Positions 39,676 to 49,664 of a DNA stretch of 64,000 bases are shown in pieces. A model generated the notes under the pieces. The model was not told where the DNA came from and made no database searches. It worked only from the letters and a program-made list of their open reading frames with translations. The translations under genes were made by a program, and so were the position numbers. Within the stretch, counting starts at the first letter, position 1, and every line of letters begins with the position of its first letter. Location of the stretch: the NCBI GenBank assembly GCA_026391795.1, contig JAPLDI010000040.1, forward strand, positions 1-64,000, written 5' to 3'. The stretch is from Bacteroidota bacterium. GTDB taxonomy: Bacteria > Bacteroidota > Bacteroidia > Bacteroidales > FEN-979.

Positions 39676-41182
39676 CTTTTTTGAATCGTTTATGGTAAAA
39701 CTCCTGAGCAGGTTTATTTTTGGGTGTAACCTGAAATTTGATTCCGCCAAGTTTAAGGCCTTTATGATCAAGTTCACCAAGAACACGATCAAAGAACTTT
39801 TCTTCCACTCCTCTCCCAAGAGCCCGGCAGCTCATCAGGTAATTTCGTACAATAGCCAGATCATTTCCGGTCTCAATTAGCATCATTCCAACAGTCCCAT
39901 AATCACCAAATTTATCCGTCAGCTTCATACCATAGAGTAATCCTCCGGCAACGATGAAATCTTCAAGCTGTTTTATAGTGAAAATCTCCTTGTTGAAATT
40001 GAATTGATTCGTTTTTTCCGTCATTTGAGCATAGCGTTCAATTTCACCGATATTGTTGAGTGAGATATCCATCTTGAGCTGAAGCTGAAGAATATAATCC
40101 TCAAAAGAGGTAATCGTCCTGATGGCTTCTTGTCTCTTCTGTTCAATAATGTATTGTTCAGTCTTGTTAATGTCTTCGGTGGTGTAACGCTTTCTGCGAA
40201 AAGCAAAATCATCGATAAGGTTCAAAAAATCTATATATCTCTTGCTGAATCGTAAAACGGTAATTTCAGGGATGACTTCTTTTATATAGTCAACTTCAAA
40301 CTGGCTGTCATCAATCATGATGAAAGAATCAAGTCCTAGAGAGAGTTCACTGGCGAGTTCACGTATATTGTCGGGTTTCGATTTCCAATTGACCTTTTTT
40401 AGGATAAAATCCTCACTACTGAGGGGCATCTTCTTTTTACGGAATGCTTCTTCTACATCTTGTTCATTGTTTTTTGAACAGATACACAATAAAAACCCCT
40501 CATCTTTCTTTTTCTTCAGGAATTGTTGAAAATGAAGATGGACAATTCCCCGGGAGTTTCGGTCACAGTAAATTTTATCGACGCCATCTTCACCTACAAT
40601 GCCGTTCCAGAGCGTATCATCGCAATCGACCACGATCACTTTCTTTTCCGGAGCAGCAAGAAATAACATCTGTTGGATTAATAGTAGAGCAAGTTCGTCG
40701 ATAACCGACACTGTGTAAGGCATCTGGTAAAGGTGTCCCAACTCAAAGTTATAAGCGTTTTTCATGCCATGCCTGAACAGGATCTTCCTGAAATCATAGA
40801 AATAAACGTTTTTGGCATTCAGAAGTTGATCGGTTGTTGCATTATGGTTTAACAATCCATCATTGAATTCTCCGAGACTTTGCCCAAGGCTCCGTATTTC
40901 GGGCCCTATAATTGAATTGGATATTAATAAATTCCCAAGATAATGCTTCGAAAACCCGATAAGCGCATTCATGATATCTTCCGTTTGTTGAGGTTCGTAC
41001 CGGAAGAAAAAATTGTCGATATGAACAATAACAGATTCTGATTCCTTGAGTAGTTCTCGTTTTGCAATTAAATCAGATACTACATTCCCGAATAAATAAT
41101 GCTTCAGTGGAATGGAATTCCCTTCAATTTTTTTGAGGACGAGGTCAAAGGTTACATCCGATACAACGCTAAAGGTCGCCAT
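39668..41182 (-). CDS. FkbH-like HAD-superfamily acyl-ACP loading protein
   Basis: KKVIVVDCDDTLWNGIVGEDGVDKI...LCICSKNNEQDVEEAF...KSKPDNIRELASELSLGLDSFIMIDDS. Confidence 0.88.
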   Translation of the reverse strand: MATFSVVSDVTFDLVLKKIEGNSIPLKHYLFGNVVSDLIAKRELLKESESVIVHIDNFFFRYEPQQTEDIMNALIGFSKHYLGNLLISNSIIGPEIRSLGQSLGEFNDGLLNHNATTDQLLNAKNVYFYDFRKILFRHGMKNAYNFELGHLYQMPYTVSVIDELALLLIQQMLFLAAPEKKVIVVDCDDTLWNGIVGEDGVDKIYCDRNSRGIVHLHFQQFLKKKKDEGFLLCICSKNNEQDVEEAFRKKKMPLSSEDFILKKVNWKSKPDNIRELASELSLGLDSFIMIDDSQFEVDYIKEVIPEITVLRFSKRYIDFLNLIDDFAFRRKRYTTEDINKTEQYIIEQKRQEAIRTITSFEDYILQLQLKMDISLNNIGEIERYAQMTEKTNQFNFNKEIFTIKQLEDFIVAGGLLYGMKLTDKFGDYGTVGMMLIETGNDLAIVRNYLMSCRALGRGVEEKFFDRVLGELDHKGLKLGGIKFQVTPKNKPAQEFYHKRFKKDE

Positions 41183-41247
41183 TTGTTAAATATTCAAGAA
41201 TATTGAATTAGAAATGTTATAAAAGTTGTTTGTTCTTCTCTATAAAT

Positions 41248-41793
41248 TCAGAATTTATTGATAAGTGACAGAATTGTTGTGAAATCTGTCTTAAGAAATG
41301 AATTCCGATCCATCTCCTGAACGACAAAATTCCTTCCCAATGTCTTGCTAAATTCAGTCCCAAGAGTTGTAAACCCAAAACGAAGATGCATTGCACATAC
41401 CTTAGTGTTCTCTTCCACAACATGGCAGGAAATCCTGCCCAACTTTACTACCTCAAAAGCATATTTTAAAATTAAGTACTCTGCTTCAATCGCATTAAGG
41501 CTGTTTGTACAGATGTACCTTCCGAATTCAGCCTTATAATTGTCAACATCATACAGGGACACAGTTCCTTTCAGTTCATTATTATTATTGACGATCTTGA
41601 AGTAAATTCCATCATTCTTTGTTGTGTTCTGACGGATCCATGCAATTTGTTCATCCAGCGCAATCTCTTTTTGCGATGATAGGAACCGGTTTATTTCCGG
41701 CCGGTTACGGAGGTTGATGATATCTGCTGCGTCAGATTCCTGGACCTTGATAAGGGCAGTATGTTTCCCTCTTATTTCAGGTGGGAAGTTCAT
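41248..41793 (-). CDS. GNAT N-acetyltransferase (RimJ/RimL-like; candidate aminosugar N-acetyltransferase)
   Basis: LRNRPEINRFLSSQKEIALDEQIAWI...YLILKYAFEVVKLGRISCHVVEENTKVCAMHLRFGF. Confidence 0.75.
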   Translation of the reverse strand: MNFPPEIRGKHTALIKVQESDAADIINLRNRPEINRFLSSQKEIALDEQIAWIRQNTTKNDGIYFKIVNNNNELKGTVSLYDVDNYKAEFGRYICTNSLNAIEAEYLILKYAFEVVKLGRISCHVVEENTKVCAMHLRFGFTTLGTEFSKTLGRNFVVQEMDRNSFLKTDFTTILSLINKF

Positions 41794-42215
41794 GACTTTG
41801 GTGTATTAAGAATGTTTAGAAATAGGTTGTGGTCACGGATATAATCATCTTCTTTAAACTTCATTGAAGCAAGCACCATACATATTGATCCTGATGAGAA
41901 TTCGATCAGCTCCTCCCAGACACCTGGAACAACGAGCAATCCATAATAGGGTCTGTTTAGTGTGACCACCTTTTTATTTTCACCATCATCGAGCAAGACG
42001 TCGAAGGCTCCGCTGGCTGCAACGATAAGCTGGTACAACTCTCTGTGTGCATGGCCTCCGCGTCCTTCACCTCCAGGTATATCATAAAGATAATAAACCC
42101 GTTTTACGTCGAAGGGGAGATTTTTCATTCCTTCCACTATCGTGATATTACCTGCCCTGTTGTGGATTTTATTCAGCGGAAGGATTGTACAATCATAGAT
42201 GGTAGCTCTATTCAT
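41790..42215 (-). CDS. FdtA/QdtA-type cupin (dTDP-4-keto-6-deoxyhexose 3,4-ketoisomerase), copy 1
   Basis: YYLYDIPGGEGRGGHAHRELYQLIVAASGAFDVLLDDG...NRPYYGLLVVPGVWEEL. Confidence 0.85.
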   Translation of the reverse strand: MNRATIYDCTILPLNKIHNRAGNITIVEGMKNLPFDVKRVYYLYDIPGGEGRGGHAHRELYQLIVAASGAFDVLLDDGENKKVVTLNRPYYGLLVVPGVWEELIEFSSGSICMVLASMKFKEDDYIRDHNLFLNILNTPKS

Positions 42216-42624
42216 GGGAAAGTCTGTATTTCAGGTAATCATCGTAATCACGAATATAGTCCTCGTCTGAATAGGTAGTAGAGCTTAGGACCATGGCAAG
42301 AGCATTAGTCGAAAAATTCAGCATTTGCCGCCACAAGCCAATAGGAAGATAAAGACCATAATAAGAGCGGTTAAGAGAAAAAACCTTCTTTTCTTTCCCG
42401 TCGTCCACGAGTACATCCAAGCTGCCGGAAAGCGCCACAATCAGCTCTTGCTGCTTTTTAAATGCATGTCCCCCACGTACTTGCCCGCCGGGCACATCAT
42501 AGATCCAATAAGTTCGCTTAATTTTAAAGGGGATGTGATTATTCTCCTCGATGAAAGAGAGATTTCCCCTGGGATCTTCTATTTTAGGCAGGTTTATGAG
42601 CCTCACATCACTCAGGTTTTCCAT
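42208..42624 (-). CDS. FdtA/QdtA-type cupin ketoisomerase, copy 2
   Basis: YWIYDVPGGQVRGGHAFKKQQELIVALSGSLDVLVDDG...NRSYYGLYLPIGLWRQM. Confidence 0.85.
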   Translation of the reverse strand: MENLSDVRLINLPKIEDPRGNLSFIEENNHIPFKIKRTYWIYDVPGGQVRGGHAFKKQQELIVALSGSLDVLVDDGKEKKVFSLNRSYYGLYLPIGLWRQMLNFSTNALAMVLSSTTYSDEDYIRDYDDYLKYRLSHE

Positions 42625-42627
42625 TTT

Positions 42628-43764
42628 TTAAAAGTTATTGCAAGCATTAACAATTGTTTTTACCTCTTCATTCGTTAATACAGTTCCTATGGGAATACTC
42701 AACACCTCACGGTGGATCTGTTCAGTAATGGGAAGCGAGGGATGGTTCCAACCCGAGTAGGCTTCCTGTTTGTGTGGTGGGATAGGGTAGTGGATCATAG
42801 TTTGTATATTATTTTCAGTTAGCCAAGCCTGGAGGCTGTCACGGTCATCAGCCCTTATTACGAAGAGGTGCCAGACATGCGATAAGAAGTCAGCAGTTGG
42901 CAATTCGCAGTCGGCAGTCAGCAGTCGGCAGTCAGCAGTCGGTAATATGATTTTGCTGTTCTGAATGTTTTTGATATAGTAATGGGCAATTTCAGAACGT
43001 CTTAGATTATCAACATCTAAACGTTTGAGCTTTACCCTAAGAACCGCTGCCTGGATCTCATCGAGGCGGGAGTTCAGTCCTTTGTAAAGATTGTGGTATT
43101 TCTCCTGGCTGCCGTAGTTCCCTAAAGCACGAATAACATCTGCCAGAGAATCATCATTCGTTGTAACGGCTCCTGCATCGCCCAGGGCCCCGAGATTTTT
43201 ACCAGGGTAAAAGCTATGGCCGGCGGCATGTCCGAGAGAGCCGGTTCTTTTATCACCATAATAACAGCCTTGAGCCTGGGCATTGTCCTCGATCAGTTTC
43301 AGGTTGTATTTATCCACAAGACGGTGAATCTCTGGATGCATTGCATTTTGTCCGTAAAGATGAACGATCATGATCCCGCGGGTCTTGTCCGTGATCTTCT
43401 CTTCAATCTTTAGCGGATCAATATTGTATGTATAAATATCAGGTTCAACCAGAACAGGTATAAGGCGGTTATCAGTAATTGCTAGAATTGAGGCGATGTA
43501 GGTATTGGCCGGGACAATGATCTCATCACCCTCTTCCATGATACCCAGTTCTATATACGCTTTCAGGATCAGTCGCAATGCATCCAGTCCGTTTGCAACC
43601 CCGATACAATGTTTACAACCGATAAATTCCGCATACTCCTTTTCAAATGCCTGGACCTCTTCGCCGAGGAGATACCATCCTGAACTCACGACCCTCTGAA
43701 CAGCTTGGCTGAGTTCCGGCTCAAAAGAAGCGTTAATGGCTTTAAGATCGAGGAATTTAATCAT
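42628..43764 (-). CDS. DegT/DnrJ/EryC1 aminotransferase (FdtB/QdtB-like)
   Basis: [75 protein letters not shown]. Contains a repeat-derived [17 protein letters not shown] segment. Confidence 0.92.
   Translation of the reverse strand: MIKFLDLKAINASFEPELSQAVQRVVSSGWYLLGEEVQAFEKEYAEFIGCKHCIGVANGLDALRLILKAYIELGIMEEGDEIIVPANTYIASILAITDNRLIPVLVEPDIYTYNIDPLKIEEKITDKTRGIMIVHLYGQNAMHPEIHRLVDKYNLKLIEDNAQAQGCYYGDKRTGSLGHAAGHSFYPGKNLGALGDAGAVTTNDDSLADVIRALGNYGSQEKYHNLYKGLNSRLDEIQAAVLRVKLKRLDVDNLRRSEIAHYYIKNIQNSKIILPTADCRLLTADCELPTADFLSHVWHLFVIRADDRDSLQAWLTENNIQTMIHYPIPPHKQEAYSGWNHPSLPITEQIHREVLSIPIGTVLTNEEVKTIVNACNNF
42896..42945. repeat. cagtcgg heptanucleotide array inside the aminotransferase CDS
   Basis: cagttggcaattcgcagtcggcagtcagcagtcggcagtcagcagtcgg. 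Confidence 0.9.
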
Positions 43765-43815
43765 AGTATGTGAGAAGTGAGATGTAGGATTGGGATATGT
43801 GTGGGGTTATCTGAA

Positions 43816-45318
43816 CTAAAATTGAAAATATACAAATGCCTGGTTGTCAAATTTCCCAAACGTAAAAATGAACAGTATAATAAAATAATAGAATCCCCAC
43901 CTTAGAACTAGTGGAATACGAAAGAACATTTCCTTGTATTTCCGGGTTGATATCAAGTATTCTGTAAGGAACATTAAAGGAACACAAAAAATAATGATAA
44001 GGAACTCCCACTTTGAGAATACCGGGTTTATGAAGGTGCCTAGAACAGCCTGGACTGAGGCTAGTTGACCCCAACCGGTAAAAATGTTTGTAAAGAGATT
44101 AATGGCGTCATTCATTGAATTAGCCCTAAAAAAGAGCCAGGCAAAGGTTACTAAAGTGAATGTCACGAGTATCTGAAACGAACTGAAAAGAATCTTATAG
44201 TTTATAATTCCTCTTTTCTTATAAAACCTGCGCTTGGCTTTTTCTGTCAGATGTCCTATTATGAGATAAACAGCATACATAGCGCCCCATGTTAAAAATG
44301 TCCATCCCACTCCATGCCAGATACCACAAAGTACGAAGGTGACCGAGATGGCAAGAGAATAGATGATATTGTCGGTTTTCATTCCCAGGTATCGGTCTTT
44401 CTTAAGGTTCCTGGAGACGGCGAAAGCAACCGGAAGGAAGATGTAGTCGCGCAGCCAGCTGGATAACGTAATGTGCCAGCGGGTCCAGAAATCCTTGATT
44501 GATTTGGCAGCATAAGGGAGGTTGAAATTCTTTGAAAGATCAAATCCAAGCAGCTTACCTGCGCCGCGGGCGATATCGATGTAACCGGAAAAGTCGGCAT
44601 AGATCTGTATTGAATAGAATATAGTCGCCATTACAATTGCAAGTCCGGTGTAGTTATGAGGATTGTCATAAACAGGGTTTACAGCCATTGCCAGCCGGTC
44701 GGCAATCACCAGCTTTTTGAAAAAGCCCCAGAGCATCAGCCGAAGCCCTGCGGTTGCCATGTCGTAACTGAAGACCTTCTTTTCAATAACCTGGGGCATG
44801 AAATGCTGCGGCCGTTCGATCGGCCCCTGGATCAGCTTGGGAAAGAAGGTAACATAGGATGCAAAATAGCCCAGGTGGTTTTCAGCAACAACCTTTCTCC
44901 GTTTGATCTCAATGAGATAACTGATATTCGAAAAGGTAAAGAAAGATATTCCGAGGGGTACGACGATCTTAAAAAAGGTTGAATCGGGCGGAGGAGCCAG
45001 GTGAAAGTGCTGATAGATGAAAGCCGATACCGGGTTGAAGTATTTGAACCCAGCCAATAATCCAATGTTGATTATGATACCCCATACCAGGAGCTGCTTT
45101 CGTTTGCGGTCCTCTTCGCTTTTATCGATCCATTTGCCAAAATAATAGTTAAACAATACGGCAAATATAAGCACAAGCGTGTAGGAGGGGATAAATACTC
45201 CATAGAAGAACAGGGAAGCAACCAGAAGGAGCATCCATCTGAACCGATGGGGCAATGCCCAATAGGTTATAAAAACAATTACAAAAAATACCAGGAAAAG
45301 AAGGGAGTTGAAGAGCAT
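43816..45318 (-). CDS. MBOAT family O-acyltransferase (second copy)
   Basis: FFPKLIQGPIERPQHFM; IYADFSGYIDIARGAGKLLGFDLSKNFNLPYAAKSIKDFWTRWHITLSSWLRDYIFLP; CGIWHGVGWTFLTWG. Confidence 0.92.
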   Translation of the reverse strand: MLFNSLLFLVFFVIVFITYWALPHRFRWMLLLVASLFFYGVFIPSYTLVLIFAVLFNYYFGKWIDKSEEDRKRKQLLVWGIIINIGLLAGFKYFNPVSAFIYQHFHLAPPPDSTFFKIVVPLGISFFTFSNISYLIEIKRRKVVAENHLGYFASYVTFFPKLIQGPIERPQHFMPQVIEKKVFSYDMATAGLRLMLWGFFKKLVIADRLAMAVNPVYDNPHNYTGLAIVMATIFYSIQIYADFSGYIDIARGAGKLLGFDLSKNFNLPYAAKSIKDFWTRWHITLSSWLRDYIFLPVAFAVSRNLKKDRYLGMKTDNIIYSLAISVTFVLCGIWHGVGWTFLTWGAMYAVYLIIGHLTEKAKRRFYKKRGIINYKILFSSFQILVTFTLVTFAWLFFRANSMNDAINLFTNIFTGWGQLASVQAVLGTFINPVFSKWEFLIIIFCVPLMFLTEYLISTRKYKEMFFRIPLVLRWGFYYFIILFIFTFGKFDNQAFVYFQF

Positions 45319-45649
45319 AATGGGTTATTTTTTGAATTTATATAGTCTGGAGTCGGCAGTCCTCAGTCCTCAGTCTGCAGTCGGCATTCTACAGTCATTA
45401 TCAGTATCTTGCAACATATCCAGGAATATCATAAAATAGATACGGTTCCACTGATGAATATATACGGTCTCGTTGATGAATGCCTACGGTTCCGTGATGA
45501 ATTATATACGGTGGCGTTTTGGCAGGGGGATATTACTGGCGGACAGGCGGATGGGTGGACAAATTGGCAGTCGGTGGCTAGAGGCAGGTACATTCTTTTA
45601 TCCTTAAGCAGGTTGACACTATTTTACAATCAACTTATTTTAGGACTAG

Positions 45650-45880
45650 ACACTCCATCTTCAATCCTCCATCCTCTCTCCAGCCTTCCTATAGCTTAGC
45701 TCCAGCATAGCATCAGATATGGACTGTTTTTTTCATTCCATATCTGATGACAGGCTGGAGGAAGGCTGAATCCAGGCTGAAGGAAAGATGGTGGGATCGT
45801 GAGATGTGAGATGTGAGATGTGAGATGTGAGATGTGAGAAAACCTAATGACTAATGCCGACTGCCGACTGTGGACTGCAA
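45650..45880. repeat. Composite repeat copy 1: ctccatc array, 88-bp hairpin (45681-45768), gtgagat array, cctaatgacta-ctgccgactgccgactg
   Basis: Near-identical to 47195-47457, same orientation. Confidence 0.95.
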
Positions 45881-47074
45881 TCAATACAGGAATCCAAATA
45901 ACCACAGGGGTACTTTTTGTCCAATCCCTGTTTCTATTTCATCTGCAGCAATCCAGGAGTGCTTTCCAGAGTCAGGCAACGACAATGTTTTATTTTTCCC
46001 GCCTACTTCAAAAGTGTATTTCCCATCTATCAGGAAATCACCTTTTTCCGGTAATGTCACTTGATAGGCGAAGGATAGTTGATTCATAAAGAAAGTCTCG
46101 CGCAGGGTGCCTTTATCGGGTCGGGGAATGGGGAAACTGTATGCAAGGTTCGTGTTTTCAAGGAAGAGCTTTTCGGGTTTCTGAAACCGGGTGATCCCGG
46201 ATGATTCCCTGTACAGAGTATGTATCAACCCGGATTCTTTCAGGTAATGAAGGTACGAAAGTAAGGTCACCCGGTTGATACCGATCCTTTCGCTCAGTTT
46301 TGTGATGTTTGGAATAAACGGGGCGGATTCTGCAATGATCATCAGCAACTGTTTGATCCGCGATGCATATGCGATATCAACATTTCGAAGGATGGGAAGT
46401 TCAATCTCGATGATCATGTTTGCAACCTCTTCAATACGCTGATGGTAGAGTCCCAGTCCTTCCAGGAAAAACGGGTAATAGCCTGATTCCATATAGACCT
46501 GAAAATATTGGAGTGGCCTGATGGTTTTGTTCACTTTACGGGCAATGTTTTCATGTGCGGTCAGCAATTCGTCTAAAGAGATTGCCTGAAAAGTAGTCCC
46601 CAGGGTCAGATTCAGATATTCTCTGAATGAAAGACCCTGCATCCGGTAGATTATTGCTCTCCGGCTCAGGTCGGCCCTGGCATTCAGTATCTCGAGCAGC
46701 GAAGAACCTGTAAAGACCATCTGAAGTTGGGGGTAATCATCATAGCAGTTCTTAATTTCTTTTGACCAGTCAGGGTACTTATGTACTTCATCCAGGTAAA
46801 GGTATTTGCCCCCTTGTTTAATAAAACGATCGGCCAATTCACTAAGACTATTCTGTGCAAACCAGATATTATCCAGACTCACATATAATGCTTGCGGGTC
46901 CTCGCCGAAATGTTGCTTCAGATGCTGAAGTAACAGCGTGGTTTTACCGATACCCCTGGCTCCTTTGATGCCTATCAGACGGGAATCCCAATTGATTGAC
47001 AATTCCTGGCTCCTGATAAAGTCAAGGGAAACTGCGTCTATCCTCCTTCGGTATTTTTCAATCAGCTGTTCCAT
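45881..47074 (-). CDS. AAA (AAA_14)/DUF4143 ATPase, copy 1
   Basis: LIGIKGARGIGKTTLLLQHLKQ; KYLYLDEVHKYPDWSKEIKNCYDDYPQLQMVFTGSSLLEI. Confidence 0.9.
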   Translation of the reverse strand: MEQLIEKYRRRIDAVSLDFIRSQELSINWDSRLIGIKGARGIGKTTLLLQHLKQHFGEDPQALYVSLDNIWFAQNSLSELADRFIKQGGKYLYLDEVHKYPDWSKEIKNCYDDYPQLQMVFTGSSLLEILNARADLSRRAIIYRMQGLSFREYLNLTLGTTFQAISLDELLTAHENIARKVNKTIRPLQYFQVYMESGYYPFFLEGLGLYHQRIEEVANMIIEIELPILRNVDIAYASRIKQLLMIIAESAPFIPNITKLSERIGINRVTLLSYLHYLKESGLIHTLYRESSGITRFQKPEKLFLENTNLAYSFPIPRPDKGTLRETFFMNQLSFAYQVTLPEKGDFLIDGKYTFEVGGKNKTLSLPDSGKHSWIAADEIETGIGQKVPLWLFGFLY

Positions 47075-47194
47075 CTGTTTATTAGAGTAAACAAAAATAG
47101 TATAAAATTGTTTACTGGAGTATTGTTATTTTAATTTGTGCGGATGATCGGACAGAAGAAGTCGGCAGTCGGCAGTTCGCAGTCAGAAATAACT

Positions 47195-47457
47195 ACAATC
47201 CTCCATCTTCCATCCTCCATCCTCCCTACAGCCTTCCTATAGCTTAGCTCCAGCATAGCATCAGATATGGACTGTTTTTTTCATTCCATATCTGATGACA
47301 GGCTGGAGGAAGGCTGAATCCAGGCTGAAGGAATGATAGTGGGATGTGAGATGTGAGATGTGAGATGTGAGATGTGAGATGTGAGATGTGAGATGTGAGA
47401 TGTGAAAAGACCTAATGACTATTGTCGACTGCCGACTGCTGACTGAGGACTGCCAAC
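47195..47457. repeat. Composite repeat copy 2: ctccatc array, 88-bp hairpin (47229-47316), 8x gtgagat, cctaatgacta-ctgccgactg
   Basis: Direct reading; hairpin same length as copy 1. Confidence 0.95.
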
Positions 47458-48375
47458 CTATACCTCAAAATACTCCTTGCGTAACTCTAGCCCTGCCAGT
47501 TTCCTGAGGTAATCCTGCGAACCGGCTACAGAGTAAAACTTGTCAGGGATCGCAATTCTTTTTAAAGCTGGAGGGTTAATTAACTTACCTTCTTCCAATA
47601 AATCGTTCATTGCTTCCAGGATCGCACTGCCGAATCCGCCCTGTGCCTGGTGCTCTTCAATGGTGATTATTTTTTTGTGAGAACCGAGAATCCCGGCAAG
47701 GGTTTCCTTGTTCATAGGTTTTATGAACGGGAAGCTGTAAACAGAAGCGGTTATGTTATTCTGTTCAAGGAAATCAACTACATACTTTAACATGGCTCCC
47801 GTCGAAAAGACTGCAACTTCACCGCCATCATGAATCTTTAAAATATCACCCAAAGACAAATTCAGTACAGAATTTTTATCGTGCACAAGGGGTTCTCCTG
47901 CTTTACCAATTCTGATGTAACAGGGACCTTTGTGGTTAGCAGTAAAGGTGGTAATGGCTTTGGCCTCGGCAGGGTCGCCCGGTGCACAAACAACCAGGTT
48001 CGGAATTGTGCGCAACATGCCGATCTCTTCGGTGGCATGATGCGACGCTCCCAGCGATGCGTATGCATAACCTCCGCCTACAGCAACTATTTTCACATTC
48101 AGGTTGTGATAGCAGATGTCGTACCGGATCTGCTCCATGCAACGCAGGGTCGGGAAATTACCTATTGAATAGGTGTAAACGCAATATCCCTCCATGGCAA
48201 GTCCTGCTGCGATCCCTGCCATGTTTTGTTCTGCAATCCCTACGTTGAGGTACCTTTCCGGGAATAATTGTGAAAAAGGCTCAACGACACTGAATCCCAG
48301 GTCACCCACCAGCAAAAACAGATCTTCATTGATCTTCGCTTCTTCTATTAACTGATTTATAAAGGCTGTTCTCAT
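47458..48375 (-). CDS. Transketolase C-terminal subunit
   Basis: RYLNVGIAEQNMAGIAAGLAMEGYCVYTYSIGNFPTLRCMEQIRYDICYHNLNVKIV; ITIEEHQAQGGFGSAILE. Confidence 0.9.
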   Translation of the reverse strand: MRTAFINQLIEEAKINEDLFLLVGDLGFSVVEPFSQLFPERYLNVGIAEQNMAGIAAGLAMEGYCVYTYSIGNFPTLRCMEQIRYDICYHNLNVKIVAVGGGYAYASLGASHHATEEIGMLRTIPNLVVCAPGDPAEAKAITTFTANHKGPCYIRIGKAGEPLVHDKNSVLNLSLGDILKIHDGGEVAVFSTGAMLKYVVDFLEQNNITASVYSFPFIKPMNKETLAGILGSHKKIITIEEHQAQGGFGSAILEAMNDLLEEGKLINPPALKRIAIPDKFYSVAGSQDYLRKLAGLELRKEYFEV

Positions 48376-48523
48376 TAAGTCACCTGTTCGTGAGACTAAA
48401 ATTTTTTGAGCGGAGTGATAGAAAATTTGTCAGTCGAACAATCCCGCCGAAGGCGGAGGGTAAGTACCTATGTTCTTTGACGGTATCTGGATCCTGTGCT
48501 TTTCCTTGGGATTTACCCGTGAG

Positions 48524-49336
48524 TTATAATACAATCCAGGAGATCCAGGGGTCAATGTTCGACCGGTTCAGTTTGTAACTCTTCAGATCAAATGACTCCA
48601 GCATGGCAGTGGTCTCTCCGGGAAAATTCGGACAGTTAAGCTGGTCAAAACATACGATGGCCCCTTTACTCATCCGGGGAAGAAACAGATCGAGTGCTTT
48701 TTTAGTGGGTTCGTAGAGATCAAAATCGAGATACAACAAAGAGACCAGCAGGTGTTTGTTGTTCTTCAGATACTCTTCTCCCGTTTTTAAAAAGTCTCCT
48801 TTTATGAGTTCAATATTAGGGATATGGGATAAATGGCGTTCCTTATTTACCTTGTCAATCGATAACCTGAATTCCTCAATCCCGACACCTTTTAAATCAC
48901 CAATGCCCGGATTCTTGTCTGTATTGGCATCATGTTGGGAAACCGAATTAAAGCCCTCGAACGTATCGAACCCGACGATCTTGCGGGTATAATTGGTTGG
49001 TTCAAAGATATTTGATAACTGGGCCCAGGTAAAGAGACCGCCTCCGTTAAACACCCCGCATTCGATGATCACCCCGTTTGTGTTGATGATCCCTTTAAAG
49101 ATCTCATGCTTGCAGAGAAACCGTGCAATGCTGCGTTTGGTTGAAAACCGGGCGAAGGCTTCCAGTTTGTCAAATACAGGGGTTTCGCTTGCCTCAAATG
49201 CCGTTACAGCCAGTTCATACGATTCAAGATCATTCCTTGAATGCCTCTTTGCATTAAATCCGCTTTTTTCAATATCCATTTCTATTTCTTTTAGATTATT
49301 TGTTGGAATTCTGTCTTTAAGGAGCCACCTGATCAA
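48524..49336 (-). CDS. TylF/MycF-type (macrocin O-methyltransferase-like) SAM methyltransferase
   Basis: GVIIECGVFNGGGLFTWAQLS...KIVGFDTFEGFNSVS...LLYLDFDLYEPTKKALDLFLPRMSKGAIVCFDQL. Confidence 0.8.
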   Translation of the reverse strand: MIRWLLKDRIPTNNLKEIEMDIEKSGFNAKRHSRNDLESYELAVTAFEASETPVFDKLEAFARFSTKRSIARFLCKHEIFKGIINTNGVIIECGVFNGGGLFTWAQLSNIFEPTNYTRKIVGFDTFEGFNSVSQHDANTDKNPGIGDLKGVGIEEFRLSIDKVNKERHLSHIPNIELIKGDFLKTGEEYLKNNKHLLVSLLYLDFDLYEPTKKALDLFLPRMSKGAIVCFDQLNCPNFPGETTAMLESFDLKSYKLNRSNIDPWISWIVL

Positions 49337-49660
49337 CCGTTTTTATTTTCTCGCAGATTTTCGCAGATTAATCGCAAATTTCCGCAGAGAAATCATGAAC
49401 TAAGTTTAGTTGACGATATCCTATATGATCATACATCAAATGTTCTGCGCGAATCAGCGTTCTTTTAGATTATTTGTTGGAATTCTGTCTTTAAGGAGCC
49501 ACCTGATCAACTGTTTTTATTTTCTCGCAGATTTTCGCAGATTAATCGCAAATTTCCGCAGAAAAATCATGAACTAAGTTTAACAGACGATATCTCAAAT
49601 GACTTTATATCAGGTGTTCTGCGAGAATCAGCGGTAAATCTGCGAAAATCTGCGAGAACG
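49286..49660. repeat. 174-bp tandem duplication with cgcagat-type repeats, duplicating the 5' end of the TylF-like CDS
   Basis: ttagattatttgttggaattctgtctttaaggagccacctgatcaa at 49291 and 49465. Confidence 0.9.
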
Positions 49661-49664
49661 GATT

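Noticed and set aside
45409-45699. Plus-strand 96-aa ORF between MBOAT and ATPase
   Set aside because: Runs into the composite repeat, no recognisable family, opposite strand to the operon.
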